Shown here piece after piece: positions 1 through 9,740 of a DNA stretch of 64,000 nucleotides. Made by a program: the position numbers and the translations under genes. The notes beneath the pieces were generated by a model. It saw only the letters and a program-made list of their open reading frames with translations. It had not been told where the DNA came from and made no database searches. The stretch spans positions 2,356,001 through 2,420,000 of the forward strand of contig NC_008358.1 of the NCBI RefSeq assembly GCF_000013025.1. Reading direction: 5' to 3'. The stretch comes from Hyphomonas neptunium ATCC 15444 (GTDB taxonomy: Bacteria; Pseudomonadota; Alphaproteobacteria; Caulobacterales; Hyphomonadaceae). How positions within the stretch are numbered: the first letter of the stretch is position 1; each line of letters begins with the position of its first letter.

Positions 1-1239
1 GACCGGGGTTTCAGCGATGATGCCATCGAGCGAGTCACCCGCGCTATCGGCGACGGCCTGCCGCTCAGCGCGGCGTTCTCCCGCTGGGTTCTGGGCGACG
101 AGATCATCAGCAATGATCTGCGTCTGTCGCCGGAGCGGTTTGATTCTGATGGCCGCGCTCTGCTGTCTGCGGTGGGCTTCTCCAAGAAAGACATCGCGGC
201 GGCGGAAGAAGCCATCGATGGCGCCGTCGAGGACATTGCCGGCAAAGGCCTGGCGGCCGCTGGCCTGTCGCTGAGCATTTCGATGGACGCGGAATTGCGG
301 TTCACATCTGCGGCCGCTCGCGCGCTCAATGGCATGGCAATGCTGCGCGTGCCCGCCCAGGAAGGCCTCAACATGGCGGAGGCGGCGATGGCTGCAGGTC
401 TGTCCGTGCTGCTGACCGGCCACCGGACGCCCCCGTCTGAAGACGTGCGGGATCGTATGGAGCAAATCCTCTCGCTGGCGGATGAAATCGCCGAAGAGGC
501 CGACGCCCTGCCCGATCTGCCCGTGCTCACCGACGCGCTGCCGCCCGTCCGCCGCACACGCCTGCCCGATCGCCGCAAAGGCTACATCCAGAAAGCCACG
601 GTTGGCGGCCACAAGGTCTACCTGCACACCGGCGAATTCGACGATGGCAGCCTGGGTGAAATCTTCATCGACATGCACAAGGAAGGCGCCGCCTTCCGCA
701 GCCTGATGAACAACTTTGCCATCTCGGTATCCCTCGGCCTGCAGTATGGCGTACCGCTGGAAGAGTATGCCGATGCCTTCGTCTTCACCCGGTTTGAACC
801 AGCCGGCGAAGTGACCGGGAATGACCGGATCACGAAAGCCACGTCGATCCTCGACTATATCTTCCGCGAACTGGCACTGTCCTATCTGGGCCGGGACGAT
901 CTTGCCGAAGCCGATGTCACCCATGACGGCCTTGGCCGGGGCGCGGGCGACGCCACCCGCGGCGCCCAAACCGCCCCGTTCACCACCGAAGCTGCCCAGA
1001 TCATCTCTCGAGGCTTCTCCCGCGGCCAACTGCCGGACAACATCGTTATTCTGAACAAGCGTCGCGCAGAAAAGGCATCTGAAGAGGCAGAAGACGGCGA
1101 GGAAGAGACCATAGATCTCACACCCGCCTATCTGGCCCAGCCTTGCCCCGCCTGTGGCAGCTTTACCCTCTTTGAGGCTTCGCCGGACGGCCATCAGGCC
1201 TGCGATACCTGCGGCGAAGAAAGCAGAGCCACTCAATAA
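1..1239 (+). CDS. nrdJ: Class II (adenosylcobalamin-dependent) ribonucleotide reductase, C-terminal part
   Basis: Open from the first base, so the N-terminal part lies outside the window; 412 codons are visible. The reading continues with no stop from base 1 into the segment with [24 protein letters not shown] and [19 protein letters not shown], which is typical of the long NrdJ form. The enzyme reduces ribonucleotides to deoxyribonucleotides using vitamin B12 instead of a diferric-tyrosyl radical. The tail ends with two CxxC pairs (QPCPACGSF and CDTCGEES, last 30 residues), the cysteine-rich region thought to bind zinc or shuttle reducing equivalents. The catalytic cysteines and loop 2 are not in view. 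A cobalamin riboswitch, if present, would be upstream of the window. Confidence 0.93.
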   Translation, partial: DRGFSDDAIERVTRAIGDGLPLSAAFSRWVLGDEIISNDLRLSPERFDSDGRALLSAVGFSKKDIAAAEEAIDGAVEDIAGKGLAAAGLSLSISMDAELRFTSAAARALNGMAMLRVPAQEGLNMAEAAMAAGLSVLLTGHRTPPSEDVRDRMEQILSLADEIAEEADALPDLPVLTDALPPVRRTRLPDRRKGYIQKATVGGHKVYLHTGEFDDGSLGEIFIDMHKEGAAFRSLMNNFAISVSLGLQYGVPLEEYADAFVFTRFEPAGEVTGNDRITKATSILDYIFRELALSYLGRDDLAEADVTHDGLGRGAGDATRGAQTAPFTTEAAQIISRGFSRGQLPDNIVILNKRRAEKASEEAEDGEEETIDLTPAYLAQPCPACGSFTLFEASPDGHQACDTCGEESRATQ

Positions 1240-1263
1240 CCCCAAAGGCGAGCGCGCTGGCCG

Positions 1264-1288
1264 ATTCTGCCCCTCTCAAGGGGAGAAT
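1264..1288 (+). terminator. Hairpin after nrdJ
   Basis: An interrupted inverted repeat (ATTCT-g-CCCCT, loop CTCA, AGGGGAGAAT) lies 25 bp after the nrdJ stop. No strong T-tract follows, so it may be a weak or Rho-assisted terminator. The remaining 1289-1401 gap is AT-richer (for example the run around 1360-1385) and probably holds the promoter of the next gene, but I cannot assign boxes. Confidence 0.35.
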
Positions 1289-1401
1289 TAACTATGCCGC
1301 AGCGTCACACTGTATTGCACGGCGGCAACAGTTACCGGCCTTTTACACTTCTTACTGTTTGTTCAGTTTAGAGTTTTTAGAATTGCCATTATCCAAGTCA
1401 T

Positions 1402-2139
1402 ATGTTCGCGCCACAAATGCGTCTTATCTCACTGGCCGGTCTCATGGCGGCTGCGTTTGCCAACACGGCACTGGCACAAAGCCAGCCCGTCGCTTGGTCT
1501 CCCAGCTATGTCGGTGCCTGTGCTGACTGCGACCTCTCCGGCCGCAACCTCTCCGGATGGACCCTGAACGGCGCAAATTATGCCGGCGCGCGGTTCGATT
1601 ACGCCTTCATGCGCGGCGTGCGGGCGACCGCCGTCAACATGCAGAGCGCCAATGTTACCGGCGCTGACCTCCGCGGGGCAGACCTGACGAGCGCGCGTTT
1701 TGCGGACGCCACATTCAACAATGCCCGCATGCAGGACGTGCTCGCCTCCGGCGCCGATTTCAGCCGTGCGCGGCTGCAGGGCGCAAACCTCGAAAAAGCG
1801 CGTCTGATTGGCGTGAATTTCGAAGGGGCCTCTCTCCTGTTTGCGCGCCTCGAAACCGCTGACCTGTCGGGGGCAAACTGCACCGGCACAATTCTGGACC
1901 GCGCCAATCTGCGTGGCACCATCTTCGACGGCGCAAACCTGTCGGAAGCCAGCTTCAACGGCGCAGACCTTTCCGGCGCCTCCTTCCGCGATGCGCGGCT
2001 GCCTGGCGCAGACCTCTCAGGTGTCACTGGCTCCGAATCGGCAGATTTCGCCGGAGCTTGCGGTTCGCTGTCGACGCGCCTTCCGGCGGATGTGACCCTG
2101 CCGCTTTGCGATGCACCGGATTTCATCGGCAAAGACTGA
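1402..2139 (+). CDS. Secreted pentapeptide-repeat protein
   Basis: 245 aa. Residues 1-25 form a signal peptide ending ANTALA-Q, so the protein is exported. From about residue 45 to 215 it is built of A(D/N)LxG-type pentapeptides (GADLRGADL, GANLEKARL, GADLSGASF and so on), which fold as a right-handed quadrilateral beta-helix. Cysteines sit just before the helix (CADCDL) and in the C-terminal cap (CGSL...PLC), suggesting disulphides in the periplasm. Cytoplasmic gyrase-protecting pentapeptide proteins (Qnr, MfpA) have no signal peptide, so that role is unlikely. Function is unknown. It is a single-gene unit, with a terminator 20 bp after its stop. Confidence 0.85.
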   Translation: MFAPQMRLISLAGLMAAAFANTALAQSQPVAWSPSYVGACADCDLSGRNLSGWTLNGANYAGARFDYAFMRGVRATAVNMQSANVTGADLRGADLTSARFADATFNNARMQDVLASGADFSRARLQGANLEKARLIGVNFEGASLLFARLETADLSGANCTGTILDRANLRGTIFDGANLSEASFNGADLSGASFRDARLPGADLSGVTGSESADFAGACGSLSTRLPADVTLPLCDAPDFIGKD

Positions 2140-2160
2140 GCGGCCGCTGAATTCTCCACA

Positions 2161-2201
2161 AAACAAAACCGCCGGGCTGATCACCCGCCGGTTCGTTTTT
2201 G
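2161..2201. terminator. Bidirectional terminator between pentapeptide gene and aspS
   Basis: Stem AACCG-c-CGGG, loop CTGATCA, CCCG-c-CGGTT with a single C-C mismatch. TTCGTTTTT follows on the plus strand, and an A-rich run (AAAACAAAA) precedes it and serves as the T-tract on the minus strand. It sits between convergent genes. Confidence 0.8.
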
Positions 2202-2216
2202 GTGTGCGGGCAAGCC

Positions 2217-4046
2217 TCAGGGCTGCGGCTTGACCACGGGCGCAAGGCGGATGTTCAGCTCTTTCAGCTGGCGTTCATCCACCGGGCTCGGCGCGCCCAT
2301 CAACAGATCACGCGCCTGCTGGTTCATCGGGAAGAGGATCACGTCGCGCAGCGAGTCGGTTTCGGCCAACAGCATGACGATCCGGTCAACGCCTGGAGCG
2401 ATGCCGCCATGCGGCGGGGCGCCATAGCGGAATGCGTTGAGCATGCCACCAAACTTCGCCTCAACCACTTCCGGGCCGTAGCCAGCAAGTTCGAAGGCTT
2501 TCAGCATCACTTCCGGGCGGTGGTTCCGGATGGCGCCGGAGGAAAGCTCCACGCCGTTACAGACGATGTCGTACTGGAAGGCCTTGAGATCCAGCTGTTT
2601 CTCAACCGTATCGGCAGCCAGAAGCGCTTCCATGCCGCCCTGGGGCATCGAGAACGGGTTGTGGCTGAAGTCGACCTTCTTGTTGTCTTCGTCCCACTCA
2701 TACATCGGGAAATCGACAATCCAGCAGAAGCGGAAGACGCCCGGCTCGATGATGCCGAGTTCCTCGCCCACGCGAATACGCGCCTGGCCTTGCAGCCTGA
2801 CTGCGGCGGTCTTGTCACCAGCGGAGAAGAAGAGGGCGTCGCCCGCCTTCACGCCGGCTTTTTCGGCCAGAGCGGCCAGAGCGGCCGGCTCGAAGAATTT
2901 CGCAATGGGGCCGGTGGCCGTCAGCGCGCCGTTCTCTTCCACAAAGCGCATATAGCCGAGGCCGGGCGCCTGCATTTCCTTCTTCGCCCACGCGTCCATC
3001 TTGTCGAAGAACGAGCGCGGCTGGTCGCCGGAGTTCGGCGCGGGAATGGCGCGCACGATGCCGCCGCCGCCGACAATCTTCTTGAACACGGCGAGCGTCA
3101 CGTCGTCCCGCATCATGATGTCGGAGACATCCGAGCAGAGGATCGGGTTGCGCAGGTCAGGCTTGTCGACGCCGTATTTCAGCATCGCTTCGGCGTAAGG
3201 GATGTGCACGAACGGGCCTTCGGCGACCTTGCGGCCCTTGCCTTCCCAGTCTGCAAACTCCTCGAACACACCGCGCATGACGGGCTCGATCGAATTGAAC
3301 ACGTCTTCCTGCGTGACGAAGCTCATCTCGATATCGAGCTGGTAGAATTCACCAGGCGAGCGGTCGGCGCGGGCGTCTTCATCGCGGAAGCAGGGCGCGA
3401 TCTGGAAATAGCGGTCAAAGCCCGACACCATCAGCAGCTGTTTGAACTGCTGGGGCGCCTGCGGCAGGGCGTAGAACTCGCCGGGGTGCAGGCGGCTGGG
3501 CACGAGAAAGTCGCGCGCGCCTTCCGGGCTGGAGGCGGTCAGGATCGGCGTCTGGTACTCGGTGAAGCCTTCAGCCACCATGCGGCGGCGCAGGCTCGCG
3601 ATGACCTGGCTGCGCAGAACCATGTTCTTGTGCAGCTGCTCGCGGCGCAGGTCCAGATAGCGATGCTTGAGGCGGATTTCCTCAGGATAGGAGTGATCGC
3701 CGAACACCGGCATCGGCAGCTCGGCCGCCTCGGACTGGACGGAAACCGCCCCGCCGACGACTTCGATCTCGCCTGTGCCGAGATTCGCATTCACGAGCTC
3801 GGCGTCGCGGGCAACAACCTTGCCCTCGACCGTTATGACGCTTTCGGCGCGCAGGCGCTCAACCGTGGCAAAGCCTGGCGAGCCCGGATTGAACACGATC
3901 TGGGTGAGGCCATAATGGTCGCGCAGGTCGATGAACATCACCCCGCCATGATCGCGGCGTCGGTGCAGCCAGCCTGAAATCTTTACGGTTTCTCCCACAT
4001 GGGATTTGCGCAGCTCGCCGCAGGTATGGGTGCGATAGGCATGCAT
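2217..4046 (-). CDS. aspS: Aspartyl-tRNA synthetase (probably non-discriminating, Asp/Asn)
   Basis: 609 aa, the usual length of bacterial AspRS. The N-terminal OB-fold anticodon-binding domain starts with [20 protein letters not shown]. The class II core follows, with motif 2 [10 protein letters not shown], the [13 protein letters not shown] strand and motif 3 [10 protein letters not shown] near the C-terminus. The bacterial GAD insertion domain lies between motifs 2 and 3. gatA, gatB and gatC are all in this window. Alphaproteobacteria with GatCAB commonly charge tRNA-Asn with Asp and amidate it afterwards, so this enzyme is probably non-discriminating; that is inference. It starts at ATG with CGGAGAA 9-10 nt upstream and is transcribed divergently from rnd. 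Confidence 0.96.
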
Positions 4047-4090
4047 CGGGCGAATTCTCCGGAAAATCGCTTGAGTCAGAAAGAAGCGGC

Positions 4091-4120
4091 GTAGGGCACA
4101 GACCCCCTCGCCTTTGTCAA
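4091..4120 (-). promoter_or_regulatory. Candidate aspS promoter
   Basis: On the minus strand a perfect TTGACA (4120-4115) is followed after 18 bp by CCCTAC (4096-4091), giving a leader of about 40 nt before the aspS start. The -35 is strong and the -10 is weak. It lies in the 98-bp divergent gap shared with rnd. Confidence 0.45.
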
Positions 4121-4144
4121 GTTGGTGCGATAAGCGCTCAGGGG

Positions 4145-5311
4145 ATGACTGACAACACCCTGACCCCCATCACAGAGCAGTCCGCGCTCGAAGATCTGTG
4201 CGGCGCGCTCTCCGAATCCGACTTTGTCTGCGTGGACACCGAGTTCCACCGGGAGACGACCTATTGGCCTGAGCTGTGCCTGATCCAGGCGTCTGCGCCG
4301 GGCGTGGAGGGTCTGATAGACCCCAGGGCCGAGGATCTCGACATTCGTCCTTTCCTCGATCTGATCGCCTCTGACCGGCAGCTGAAAGTGTTTCACGCCG
4401 CCCGGCAGGACATCGAGATTTTCAATCGCCTGATCGGCCATCCGCCGGGTCCGATCTTTGATACCCAGGTCGCGGCCATGGCGCTCGGCTTTGGCGATTC
4501 GATATCCTACGACAATCTGATCCAGCGCGTTCTGCGCAAGCATATCGACAAATCCAGCCAGTTTACCGACTGGATGCGCCGCCCGCTCAGCCAGAAACAG
4601 CTCGTCTATGCCCTCGGCGATGTCACCCATCTGCGCGATGCCTATCTGAAAATGCGCGATGAGCTGGAAAAAGCCGGCCGCATGAACTGGGTGCGCGAGG
4701 AGATGGCCGAGCTTGAAGATCCGGCCACTTACGACACCGACCCCATGAATGCCTGGCAGCGCCTGAAGCTGCGCATGCCCAAGAAAGACTATGCCGCCAT
4801 CGTGGTCGCCGTCGCCGCCTGGCGCGAGCGCACGGCGCAGGAGCTGGACAAGCCGCGCCGGCGCATCCTCAAGGATGATGCCATCCAGGAAATCGCCGCC
4901 CAGAAGCCGCGCAGCGAGGAAGACTTCAACCAGCTGCGCGCGGTGCCCAACGGCTTCATCCGCTCCAAGCACGGGCAAGGCCTGGTCGACGCCATCAAGG
5001 AAGCGCTGGCCAATCCGGACGCCTTTGCCCCGGAGCTGACGCGTCCCGTGCAGAATGCCCAGATCCCGGCCGGGGCGCCAGAGCTGCTCAAGGTGCTCCT
5101 GAAGCACGTCTCGGACGAAAACAATGTCGTCCCGCGCCTGATCGCCAATTCCAGTGACATCGACCGGATTGCGCGCGGGGAGACCAGCGAAGACATCGCG
5201 GCGATGACCGGCTGGCGCTACGACATGTTCGGACAGAAAGCGATTGCGCTGCTCTCCGGCAAGCTGGCCGTGTCCTTCAATGGCGGACAGGTGCGCCTGT
5301 TCGACGTTTAG
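4145..5311 (+). CDS. rnd: Ribonuclease D
   Basis: 388 aa. This 3'-5' exoribonuclease trims the 3' ends of tRNA precursors and other stable RNAs. The DEDD exonuclease motifs are visible: motif I VDTEF (Asp31, Glu33), motif [12 protein letters not shown], and motif [12 protein letters not shown] of the DEDDy type. The C-terminal half, from about residue 205, matches the HRDC RNA-binding region seen in RNase D ([20 protein letters not shown]). ATG start with AGGGG just upstream. It converges with ppx, with only 7 bp between the stop codons. Confidence 0.93.
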
Positions 5312-5318
5312 GCCGCGC

Positions 5319-6806
5319 CTAGCGCACCAGCGTCGCCGATTTCAGCCTCAGCATGCTTGCCGCCTGGGAGAGGCGGCGTTCCACCGTTTCCGAAATCAGA
5401 TTGGCATCCTTCCGGCTGACCTTGAGCGTCAGGGTATCGCCTTCCAGATGCAGCGATGCGCGCTGCAGGATCGGCCCGGAGCGCCCGGAAAAGACGGCGC
5501 CAAGGCGCATGAGCAGACCGATCTGCTTTGCCCGTTCAGCCTGCTGCTCAGTGGTCAGCATGATATGCTCGTTCGGGCGCTTGAAATCCTTCTCATACCG
5601 GCAGCCGATCGCATGGGCGATCATCGCCCGTTCCGGATGTGTCACGCCCAGATAGGGCGCGCGCAAGGCTTGGTCATAGGCCATCTCCGCCCGGTGATCG
5701 GGATGGAACCGCCCGGCGCTGTCCGCCATCATGCAGGCGGCCATCTCGATACGGATGTCTGCTGCCGGTGATCCGAAAAGATCGTTTTGAGGCACCAGTG
5801 CCGGAGAAATGAATTCGTGCAGTCCTCGCCCGAAGGCAATCTGGTTATGGTCGAGGCGGGCATATGCGATGATCCCATCCGTCAGCGGATCATCCAGGGG
5901 CATATCCAGCAGATCATGCAATACGCCTTCGCGCACGCCTGCCGCAGAGATCGTCACCCCCTCCAGTGCCCCAAGAGCAAGGATTTCCTCGAGCAGAACA
6001 GCCGCCATCGGGAAATATTTCGCCCGGCGCTTGTCTATCGTTTCGATCTGCTGCCGCGCGGCAGGGTTGGTGAGCGAATCGACACACAGCTTGGCCGCGC
6101 GCGCCACCTGCCCTTCATTGATATGAAACCCCTGCAATACGTGAAGCGGATACTTGTCCATCTCCATAACCAGCCTGCCAAATGCGCGCCAAGCGCCGCC
6201 TACGGCGTAGAAACGCCCCTTGGCACCCTTCAACACGCCACTGGCCTTCAAGCCATCGCGGATACGTTTGCGCAGCTCCTTGGGGTCGGTCACTACGTCC
6301 CCAAGCGCCAAGGGGCCAAGCATGAGGCTTTCACCGGCGTCCGGCCCCTTCTCCAGGCCAATCCGCTTTAACTCCAGGCTTGATCCGCCCAGGTCGCCGA
6401 TCAGGCCGACCGGATTGTGAATACTCAGATCAACTCCGCGCGCAGAAAGGCGCGCCTCATCCTCACCGCTGAGAAGGCGAACCGGCCGGCCGAGAATCTT
6501 GCCCGCCTGTTTGAGAAACGCATCCCCATCGCTCGCCGTGCGCACCGCCGCAGTGGCGACCGCCTGATAGGTCTCAACATTCAGGGCACGGAGAATAGCA
6601 CGGTAGCGGCTAAGCGCTTTCAGCGCCGCCTCGACGCCCTTGGGGGAAAGCTGCCCCGTCTTGGGAACGCCTTCGCCAAGGCCCGCCATCACCTTTTCAT
6701 TGAACGTCTGCAGGATCGACGCGCCCATTACCTCGCAGATAACCAGACGCACCGAGTTGGACCCGATATCGATGATGCCTGCGAGCCTGGATTTCGGGAA
6801 ACTCAT
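5319..6806 (-). CDS. ppx: Exopolyphosphatase / Ppx-GppA phosphatase
   Basis: 495 aa member of the ASKHA-fold Ppx/GppA family, which removes terminal phosphate from polyphosphate and, in some members, from pppGpp. The phosphate-binding motifs are clear: IIDIGSNSVRLVI near residue 12 and GLIGDLGGSSLEL near residue 135. The C-terminal helical/HD-like region contains MMADSAGRFHPDHRAEMAYD. The start overlaps the ppk stop by 4 bp (ATGA), so kinase and phosphatase are translationally coupled and act in opposite directions on the same polymer. It is the last gene of the minus-strand cluster that begins at 10756. Confidence 0.92.
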   Translation of the reverse strand: MSFPKSRLAGIIDIGSNSVRLVICEVMGASILQTFNEKVMAGLGEGVPKTGQLSPKGVEAALKALSRYRAILRALNVETYQAVATAAVRTASDGDAFLKQAGKILGRPVRLLSGEDEARLSARGVDLSIHNPVGLIGDLGGSSLELKRIGLEKGPDAGESLMLGPLALGDVVTDPKELRKRIRDGLKASGVLKGAKGRFYAVGGAWRAFGRLVMEMDKYPLHVLQGFHINEGQVARAAKLCVDSLTNPAARQQIETIDKRRAKYFPMAAVLLEEILALGALEGVTISAAGVREGVLHDLLDMPLDDPLTDGIIAYARLDHNQIAFGRGLHEFISPALVPQNDLFGSPAADIRIEMAACMMADSAGRFHPDHRAEMAYDQALRAPYLGVTHPERAMIAHAIGCRYEKDFKRPNEHIMLTTEQQAERAKQIGLLMRLGAVFSGRSGPILQRASLHLEGDTLTLKVSRKDANLISETVERRLSQAASMLRLKSATLVR

Positions 6807-9043
6807 TTCGGATGGGTCTCACGATAGGACAGGCGTGGCGGTAGACTGACCTCCAGCGCGCTGCCACGACCGGAAAGGCTGGGATTGTCCATAAAATATC
6901 CGTGTGCTGTGAAGGCTGTTTCCGGCGGCGATACATTGAAACGCTCATACTCGCCATCCGAATGCATCAACCAGGATTGGCGCTCATCATTGAGATTTGC
7001 AACCATGATCTGGTTGAGCACCTGCCGATGAACGGTCGGATTGGTAAGCGGCACGAGGACCTCCACCCGGCGCATCAGATTACGCGGCATCCAGTCCGCC
7101 GAGGAGAGAAACACCTTGGCATTGGGTGAGGGCAATGCCTCGCCATTGGCAAAGCAGAGGATGCGGGAATGCTCCAGAAACCGCCCGACAATACTCTTTA
7201 CCGTGATGTTCTCCGAGAACCCCGGAATGCCCGGCCTCAGGCAGCATATACCCCGCACAACAAGAACGGTTGGCACCCCCGCCTGGCTCGCCTTGTAGAG
7301 CGCATCGATCACATCCGGGTCGACCAGGCTGTTCATCTTTGCCCAGACCCCGCTCGGCTTGCCCTTGCGGGCGGCCTGGGCTTCGGCCTCGATCATTTCG
7401 ATAAGCTGTTTTTTCATCGTCACCGGCGACATTCCGATGATCTCGAAAGGGGGCGCGACCTCCGGTGGCTCGCGATAGGCCGTCACATAGTTGAACAGGC
7501 GGTTGGCATCCCGCCCCAGAGCCTGATCAGCCGTAAACAGGGAAAGATCGGTATAAATCCGGGCATTTGTCGGGTGATAGTTCCCCGTCCCATAGTGCGT
7601 ATACGTGCGAAGATCATTGCCTTCCCGGCGCACGACCAGAGACACTTTCGCATGGGTTTTATATTCGATGAACCCATAAACGACCTGCACGCCTGCGCGC
7701 TCAAGATCCCGCGCGAGACGCAGGTTTGCCTCTTCATCAAAGCGCGCCTTGATCTCGACCAGCGCCGTTACGGTCTTGCCCGCTTCGGCCGCCTCGATCA
7801 GCGCGCCAACGATGGGCGAGTTCACGGTCGTGCGATAGAGCGTCTGCTTGATCGCCACGACCTGCGGATCAGCGGCCGCCTGGCGCACGAACTCCACCAC
7901 CACATCGAAACTCTCGAACGGGTGATGCACCAGAATGTCCTTGGCACGCACGGCGGCAAAAATGTCCCCGCCCATCTCGCGGATGCGTTCGGGGTAGCGC
8001 GGCTCATAGGCAGGAAACAGCAGCTCCGGCCGATCCTCCACAATCAGTTCGGACAGGCGCGCCATGCCGAGAATTCCGTCATAAAGCACGATGTCGGAAG
8101 GTTCCGCCCCGATCTCGCGCATAATGAACCCGCGCAACTTCTCCGGCGCGCTTGATTGCATCCGTAGACGCACAATTCGCCCGCGGCGCCGTTGCTTCAG
8201 CAGCACTTCGAACTCACGGATCAGATCTTCGGATTCTTCCTCGATCTCTATATCGCTGTCCCGCACGATGCGGAACAGGCACCGGCCTTCTTCTTCAAAC
8301 CCAGGGAACAGCGTGCCCAGGAACATGCCGATCACGTCTTCCAGCGCAATGAAGCGCACGCCCGGCTTGCTACCCGTCTGCAAGCGGATGAACCGCCGCA
8401 CGAAGGTCGGCATCGGCACAATGCCCACCTGCCCCTCGCCGCCCGTCTCTGAGGCAAGATCAAAGGCAATCGTGAAACCAAGATTGGGAATGAACGGGAA
8501 AGGATGGGCAGGGTCTACCGCCAACGGCGTCAGGATCGGGAAGATGTTGGTGTTGAAATACGTTTCCAGTTCAGCGCGCTCCTTGCGCGTCAGCTCATCA
8601 GGTTCGAGAACATGAATGTTCTCGCGCGTCATTTCCGCCTTCAGCTTGCGCCATTGCTCCTGCTGAGCGGCAATCAGCTTCAGCGAGGCCGCCTCAATCT
8701 CGGCCACCTGCTGAGCCGGTGTCAGCCCGTCCAGGCTCTGCTTGGTCACGCCCGCGCGCACCTGCTCGCGAATACCGGCATAGCGGACCATGTCGAATTC
8801 ATCGAGATTGCTCGCCGAAATCGACAGGAAGCGCAGCCGCTCCAATAGCGGATGGGCAGGGTTATCTGCTTCATCCAGCACACGCTGGTTGAACTGCAGC
8901 CAGGAAAGCTCCCGGTTCAGAAATCGCTGCGGCGATGACATGAGTTGTCTGAGTGCACGCTGCTGTTGCCCGTCCGGCATCGGTTTCCCCTGCTCCGGCG
9001 CCCGGCTTTCAGCCTGCGCCTTCGTCTTCTTCGCGATCTTCAT
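6803..9043 (-). CDS. ppk: Polyphosphate kinase 1
   Basis: 746 aa from the ATG at 9043, which has GAGGG 5 nt upstream; an in-frame TTG 12 nt further up is less likely. PPK1 reversibly polymerises the gamma-phosphate of ATP into polyphosphate at the membrane. Visible: N domain FLNRELSWLQFNQRVLDEA, and the C1/C2 phospholipase-D-like catalytic domains with YGTGNYHPTNARIYTDLSL and SSADWMPRNLMRRVEVLVP. The autophosphorylated histidine is expected in the THYGTGNYH region. Its 5' end overlaps the hdaA 3' end by 35 bp in another frame, and its stop overlaps the ppx start. Confidence 0.95.
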   Translation of the reverse strand: MKIAKKTKAQAESRAPEQGKPMPDGQQQRALRQLMSSPQRFLNRELSWLQFNQRVLDEADNPAHPLLERLRFLSISASNLDEFDMVRYAGIREQVRAGVTKQSLDGLTPAQQVAEIEAASLKLIAAQQEQWRKLKAEMTRENIHVLEPDELTRKERAELETYFNTNIFPILTPLAVDPAHPFPFIPNLGFTIAFDLASETGGEGQVGIVPMPTFVRRFIRLQTGSKPGVRFIALEDVIGMFLGTLFPGFEEEGRCLFRIVRDSDIEIEEESEDLIREFEVLLKQRRRGRIVRLRMQSSAPEKLRGFIMREIGAEPSDIVLYDGILGMARLSELIVEDRPELLFPAYEPRYPERIREMGGDIFAAVRAKDILVHHPFESFDVVVEFVRQAAADPQVVAIKQTLYRTTVNSPIVGALIEAAEAGKTVTALVEIKARFDEEANLRLARDLERAGVQVVYGFIEYKTHAKVSLVVRREGNDLRTYTHYGTGNYHPTNARIYTDLSLFTADQALGRDANRLFNYVTAYREPPEVAPPFEIIGMSPVTMKKQLIEMIEAEAQAARKGKPSGVWAKMNSLVDPDVIDALYKASQAGVPTVLVVRGICCLRPGIPGFSENITVKSIVGRFLEHSRILCFANGEALPSPNAKVFLSSADWMPRNLMRRVEVLVPLTNPTVHRQVLNQIMVANLNDERQSWLMHSDGEYERFNVSPPETAFTAHGYFMDNPSLSGRGSALEVSLPPRLSYRETHPK

Positions 9044-9740
9044 CCAAACCCTCAAGCACCAGGCGCGCCAATGCCAGCCCCGGTGCCTTTCCGGCTATGC
9101 TCACTTCCCCGCTGAGCCTGTCCATAAGGGTCTCAATCGCCTCATACGACAGGTCAATGCGCGGCACGAGGTAATTGATCGTCTCCGGCGACAGTTTCAT
9201 GAAACGCTGAGCCGCTGCGGCCCGAAGCCGCGCCCGCACATGCGCCTCGTCCGGTTGGCTGATTTCGGCCACAGGCATCGAATTGAGGCGCGAGCGCAGG
9301 TCCGCAATGCCCGTCCGCCAGCCCGCAGGCCCGGTATGGGCCACCAGCAACACCCGCCCGCCCTTGGCGGCGATCATATTGTAGAAAAGCAGCAGCGGTT
9401 CATCGCGCCGGGCGGCAATCATGTCCACATCGTCAAGCGCCACATATCCGCCCGCCAGCCCGTCCAGCGCGCCGAGCTTCAGCGCGCCAAACTCTGCCGC
9501 GGTCATGTACTGCCCGCCAAATCGCCCGGCCCAGGCCCGCGCCAGATAGGTCAATCCGCACCGCGCCGGACCGGTCACGCACAGCGCATGCGTCGCCCAG
9601 GCTTCCGGCCGGCTCGCCAGCCCTACTGCCGCTTCATTCGGCCCACCTGAAATCAGCCCGTCCCAATGCGCCACTGGCACAGGGAAGGAAAGTAATGGCT
9701 GAGCCGGACCGTCCTGCGATCCGTTTTTATCAGATGTCAC
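9009..9740 (-). CDS. hdaA: HdaA-type regulator of DnaA inactivation
   Basis: 243 aa, a DnaA AAA+ domain without the DNA-binding domain, as in Hda/HdaA, which with the DNA polymerase clamp stimulates ATP hydrolysis by DnaA and prevents re-initiation. The N-terminus has QPLLSFP (from residue 13), a plausible sliding-clamp-binding motif. The Walker A position reads GPARCGLT (residues 57-64), with Leu where Lys is expected. Walker B is YVALDDVD (99-106). The sensor/lid helices follow (RSRLNSMPVAEI). GTG start overlapping the upstream stop as GTGA. Assignment rests on domain architecture and on its place upstream of ppk, as I recall from related alphaproteobacteria. Confidence 0.8.
   Translation of the reverse strand: MTSDKNGSQDGPAQPLLSFPVPVAHWDGLISGGPNEAAVGLASRPEAWATHALCVTGPARCGLTYLARAWAGRFGGQYMTAAEFGALKLGALDGLAGGYVALDDVDMIAARRDEPLLLFYNMIAAKGGRVLLVAHTGPAGWRTGIADLRSRLNSMPVAEISQPDEAHVRARLRAAAAQRFMKLSPETINYLVPRIDLSYEAIETLMDRLSGEVSIAGKAPGLALARLVLEGLDEDREEDEGAG

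Noticed and set aside
2199-3977. 592-codon open frame on the plus strand opposite aspS
   Set aside because: It mirrors AspRS codons in a GC-rich genome, has no domain and no Shine-Dalgarno; aspS itself is unmistakable.
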